Below, piece after piece: positions 4,397-7,209 of a stretch of 7,209 nucleotides of DNA. Numbering within the stretch: position 1 is the first letter of the stretch; each line of letters opens with the position of its first letter. The notes beneath the pieces are model-generated. The model did no database searches. It worked only from the letters and a program-made list of their open reading frames with translations, and was not told where the DNA came from. Location of the stretch: the NCBI GenBank assembly GCA_010027395.1, contig RGVD01000131.1:1-7209 (forward strand), read 5' to 3'. The position numbers were made by a program, and so were the translations under genes. The stretch is from Bacteroidota bacterium (GTDB taxonomy: Bacteria; Bacteroidota; Bacteroidia; UKL13-3).

Positions 4397-6376
4397 ATGT
4401 TAAACGCGTACTATAGTGATTCAATTCAAAATTTCATTACCAAATCTACTGAAGAAATTATTGGTGAGATAACTATTGAAAATAAATTTGATATCAATTC
4501 CAACACAGTTGATGCTTGGATTCAGCAAATTGAAATATTAAAAAATCAGCTTGAAAAATATTCTGGGAATATTTTTCTCGAGTTCTCAATACCGAGAATG
4601 GGAAAGCGAATTGATTGCTTACTTATAATTGAAAATTTAGTTTTTGTATTAGAGTTTAAAGTAGGTGAAAAAGAATATTTGAAACATAATATTGATCAAG
4701 TTTGGGATTATGCTTTGGACTTAAAGAATTTCCATAAACCTAGTCATAAGGCTATAATTGTACCAATTTTAATAGCCACCGAGGCCAATTTTGCAGAATT
4801 TTCTATCATCACAACTTCACACGATGATGGACTAATTTATCCTATTAAAACAAATAAACAGGGTTTAAATATTATTTTAGAAAAAATAATTGATTTCTTT
4901 TCAGACAAAAATCACTTAAACGCTAATGAATATATAAAAGGAAGTTATACTCCGACACCCACAATTATTGAAGCAGCCGTTAATTTATATAATGAACATT
5001 CTGTTGAAGAAATTACTAGAAATGATTCAGATGCGAAAAATCTAAGTAAAACTACAACATCAATTTCTAATACCATTGAATATGCTAAAAAGTTCAATAA
5101 AAAAGTAATTTGTTTTGTAACAGGAGTTCCTGGTGCAGGCAAAACATTAGTAGGATTAAAGGTGGCCACAACTCACTTAGACAAAGAAAAAGGTAATACA
5201 AGTGTGTTCCTCTCAGGCAATGCTCCTCTTGTTGCAATTCTTCAGGAGGCACTTACGCGAGATAAGGTTAAAAGAGAAAAGGAAAAAGGAAATAAAATCA
5301 CCAAATCTGCTGCAAAAAATGGAGTTAAAGCTTTTATTCAAATTATTCACCATTACAGAGATGCTTACCTTGTAGATCCAAATCCACCTTATGACCATGT
5401 TGCAATATTTGACGAAGCTCAAAGGGCCTGGAACAAAGAACAAACTATTGATTTTATGAGGCGCAAAAAGAATCAACCAAACTTCAATTTCTCCGAACCA
5501 GAATTTTTAATTTCTTGTTTGGATAGGCATAAAGATTGGGCTTTAATTGTATGTTTAGTCGGTGGAGGTCAAGAGATAAATACTGGAGAGGCTGGCATTT
5601 CTGAATGGCTAAATGCTATAAATAATTCTTTCCCTTCTTGGGAGGTTCACATTTCTCCCAATCTAGTCGATAAAGAATATGATGCAATAAAATCAATTGA
5701 AAATATCAAGATAAATCATGTAACAAATTTTGATGAAAATCTGCACTTATCAGTTTCGATGAGGTCTTTCAGAGCTGAAAATGTTTCACTATTTATAAAA
5801 CAACTTTTAGACTTAGAACTCGAAAATGCTATTAACACATATAAATCAATTAATAAAAACTATCCAATTGTACTAACTAGAAACCTAGAAAAGGCAAAGT
5901 TATGGCTTAAAGAAAAAGCGAGAGGTAATGAAAGGTATGGCATTGTGGTATCTTCACAAGCTCAGAGATTGAAACCGCTAGCTATTGATGTAAAATCTCC
6001 AATGAATCCTGTAAATTGGTTTTTAGATGATAAGGATGACGTTAGATCTTCTTATTACCTTGAGGATGTAGCAACGGAATTTCAAGTGCAAGGGTTAGAA
6101 TTAGACTGGGCATGTGTAACATGGGATGGTGATTTCAGATTTTCTAAAGAAGAGTGGAAAACATTTTCGTTTGTTGGCAATAAATGGCAAAACATTCATA
6201 AAATCGAGAGAAAAAAATATTTACTAAATGCATACAGAGTCTTATTAACAAGAGCTAGACAAGGCATGGTAATAGTTGTCCCAGAAGGAAATATAAATGA
6301 CCCAACGAGAAACCCAGAATTTTACAATCCAACATATTCATATTTAGTTTCCTTAGGAATTAAAGTATTAGACTAA
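4397..6376 (+). CDS. PD-(D/E)XK nuclease fused to SF1-type DUF2075 helicase (candidate anti-phage enzyme)
   Basis: This 659-residue protein has two parts. The N-terminal part (about 55-125) has a PD-(D/E)XK layout: Glu62, then Asp73 in GKRIDCLLI, the E86-F-K88 strand in FVLEFKVG, and Gln101 in the following helix. The second part (about 235-659) is a P-loop helicase of the DUF2075/Schlafen-like kind: Walker A GVPGAGKT (243-250), Walker B IFDEAQ (337-342), a motif III-like VGGGQEINTGEAG (388-400), a motif V-like TEFQVQGLELDWACVTWDG (560-578) and motif VI NAYRVLLTRARQG (611-623) with Arg619 and Arg621. All key residues I can judge are present, so it should be an active ATP-driven nuclease-helicase on DNA or RNA. 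The architecture recalls the staphylococcal anti-phage nuclease-helicase Nhi, also a DUF2075 protein as I remember it; that link is unverified. It lacks a restriction or methylase partner. Codon use is AT-rich compared with tsaD. Confidence 0.93.
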   Translation: MLNAYYSDSIQNFITKSTEEIIGEITIENKFDINSNTVDAWIQQIEILKNQLEKYSGNIFLEFSIPRMGKRIDCLLIIENLVFVLEFKVGEKEYLKHNIDQVWDYALDLKNFHKPSHKAIIVPILIATEANFAEFSIITTSHDDGLIYPIKTNKQGLNIILEKIIDFFSDKNHLNANEYIKGSYTPTPTIIEAAVNLYNEHSVEEITRNDSDAKNLSKTTTSISNTIEYAKKFNKKVICFVTGVPGAGKTLVGLKVATTHLDKEKGNTSVFLSGNAPLVAILQEALTRDKVKREKEKGNKITKSAAKNGVKAFIQIIHHYRDAYLVDPNPPYDHVAIFDEAQRAWNKEQTIDFMRRKKNQPNFNFSEPEFLISCLDRHKDWALIVCLVGGGQEINTGEAGISEWLNAINNSFPSWEVHISPNLVDKEYDAIKSIENIKINHVTNFDENLHLSVSMRSFRAENVSLFIKQLLDLELENAINTYKSINKNYPIVLTRNLEKAKLWLKEKARGNERYGIVVSSQAQRLKPLAIDVKSPMNPVNWFLDDKDDVRSSYYLEDVATEFQVQGLELDWACVTWDGDFRFSKEEWKTFSFVGNKWQNIHKIERKKYLLNAYRVLLTRARQGMVIVVPEGNINDPTRNPEFYNPTYSYLVSLGIKVLD

Positions 6377-6414
6377 TCCCAAATTTTTCTCTTCCCACCC
6401 AAACAAAAAAATGC

Positions 6415-6422
6415 TATACTTG
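6415..6422 (+). promoter_or_regulatory. Possible -7 element of the exonuclease gene
   Basis: TATACTTG differs from TAnnTTTG at one base and lies 24 bases before the ATG at 6446. No -33 TTG is evident in the C/A-rich DNA upstream, so this is a weak call. Confidence 0.35.
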
Positions 6423-6445
6423 TGTAAACAATAAAGTATCGCATT

Positions 6446-7165
6446 ATGATTCAACATCTCGACCTAACTAAAATACTTATTCTGGATATAGAAACGGTGC
6501 CGCAGTATGCCGAATATGGCCAATTGCCCGAAAGATGGAAAGAACTATGGAAGAAGAAGTCGACCATACTAAAGAAAGAGGAAGGCCAAACACCTGAAGA
6601 CATTTACAACCGCGCAGGCATCTATGCTGAGTTTGGCAAGATAGTGTGCATTAGCTGTGGCTTTTTTAGCAGCAGTGGCCGTGAGTATCAGTTTAGGGTA
6701 AAGTCGTTTTACAGTCATGATGAAGCCCAATTGCTTGGGGATTTTTGTAGGATGATAGAAAGGCATTTTAGTGATGCAGGCAACTCCCTGTGTGCCCACA
6801 ATGGCAAGGAGTTTGACTATCCATACATTGCACGTAGGTGCCTTATTAATGGCCTTGAAATACCTCATATACTTAACACCGCAGGCAAAAAGCCTTGGGA
6901 GGTAAACCTCTTAGACACCATGGAACTATGGAAGTTTGGGGATTATAAGAGCTTCACTTCGCTGGATTTGTTGGCAGCTAGCTTTAATGTGCCTACCCCA
7001 AAAGATGATATTGATGGCAGCATGGTGTGGCAAGTGTATTGGCTAGACAAGGACCTTGAACGTATTAAAACATATTGCCAAAAGGATGTGGTGACAGTGG
7101 CTAACTTGATGCTTAAATTTAGGAATGAAGAATTGTTGAGGGATGAGAATGTGGTGATGATTTAG
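6446..7165 (+). CDS. DnaQ-fold 3'-5' exonuclease (PF10108, PolB-exonuclease-like)
   Basis: This 239-residue protein has the three exonuclease motifs of the DEDDy class. Exo I is ILDIETVP (Asp14, Glu16), Exo II is AHNGKEFDYPYIARR with Asp124, and Exo III is Y210-CQK-D214 (Tyr-x3-Asp). VNLLDTMELWKFGD (153-166) and SLDLLAASFNVPTPKDDIDGSMV (172-193) are typical of the 'predicted 3'-5' exonuclease related to family B polymerase exonuclease domain' group. The expected activity is metal-dependent removal of 3' nucleotides from DNA or RNA; the substrate and pathway are not established. The length is normal for the family and the start is the first ATG after a 69-bp gap. Composition resembles tsaD and differs from the AT-rich gene upstream, so it is probably chromosomal backbone, not a partner of the nuclease-helicase. 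Confidence 0.93.
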   Translation: MIQHLDLTKILILDIETVPQYAEYGQLPERWKELWKKKSTILKKEEGQTPEDIYNRAGIYAEFGKIVCISCGFFSSSGREYQFRVKSFYSHDEAQLLGDFCRMIERHFSDAGNSLCAHNGKEFDYPYIARRCLINGLEIPHILNTAGKKPWEVNLLDTMELWKFGDYKSFTSLDLLAASFNVPTPKDDIDGSMVWQVYWLDKDLERIKTYCQKDVVTVANLMLKFRNEELLRDENVVMI

Positions 7166-7191
7166 GGGCATTTGATGACATCCCCCTACCC

Positions 7192-7209
7192 CTCCGTTAG
7201 CTAACGGAG
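7192..7209. repeat. Perfect palindrome at the window end (second repeat family, cut off)
   Basis: CTCCGTTAG followed by its exact complement CTAACGGAG forms an 18-bp perfect palindrome ending on the last base. It is preceded by CATCCCCCTACCC, the same kind of C-rich lead as the 117-bp repeats but with different arms. It begins 26 bases after the exonuclease stop and probably extends past the window, as an mRNA-end hairpin or REP-like element. Confidence 0.6.

Overview
The window looks like a chromosomal segment of a member of the Bacteroidota. The signs are several TAnnTTTG-type -7 promoter elements, A-rich start regions without Shine-Dalgarno sequences, and gene families typical of that phylum: a 'MAKxK..IKLEGT' protein, a DUF6364-type antitoxin and a PF10108-type exonuclease. 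No rRNA, tRNA or genus-level marker is present, so I do not go below phylum.

Layout. The left edge (1-639) holds the 3' two thirds of tsaD, a core gene for tRNA t6A synthesis. The right edge (6446-7165) holds a complete DnaQ-fold 3'-5' exonuclease with base composition like tsaD. The roughly 5.8 kb between them is accessory DNA. From left to right it contains: a two-copy array of a 117-bp repeat (645-814); a type II toxin-antitoxin operon on the minus strand, with PIN toxin 1237-815 and antitoxin 1491-1234; a second two-copy array (1606-1828); a long regulatory-looking leader with 11-bp direct repeats and palindromes (1851-2150); a 251-residue Bacteroidota protein of unknown function (2171-2926) with a clear intrinsic terminator; a four-copy array of the same repeat (2985-3434); a small HTH-like gene on the minus strand (3724-3536); an AT-rich stretch with a doubtful 59-codon ORF; a small zinc-ribbon protein (4095-4295); and a 659-residue PD-(D/E)XK nuclease fused to an SF1-type DUF2075 helicase (4397-6376), a candidate anti-phage nuclease-helicase.

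How the parts relate. All eight repeat copies point the same way. Each is centred on a 21-bp palindrome, and the spacing is 117 bp within every array except one 112-bp step. The arrays sit exactly between gene blocks (core | TA | unknown gene | HTH onward), giving a cassette-like look. The toxin-antitoxin pair is a self-contained operon with a four-base stop/start overlap and a probable operator over its promoter. The nuclease-helicase appears to stand alone or with the small zinc-ribbon protein. DNA from the end of the last array to the exonuclease is visibly more AT-rich than tsaD and the exonuclease, consistent with horizontal acquisition. A possibly new defence or stress island is an inference from architecture and neighbourhood, not something the sequence proves.
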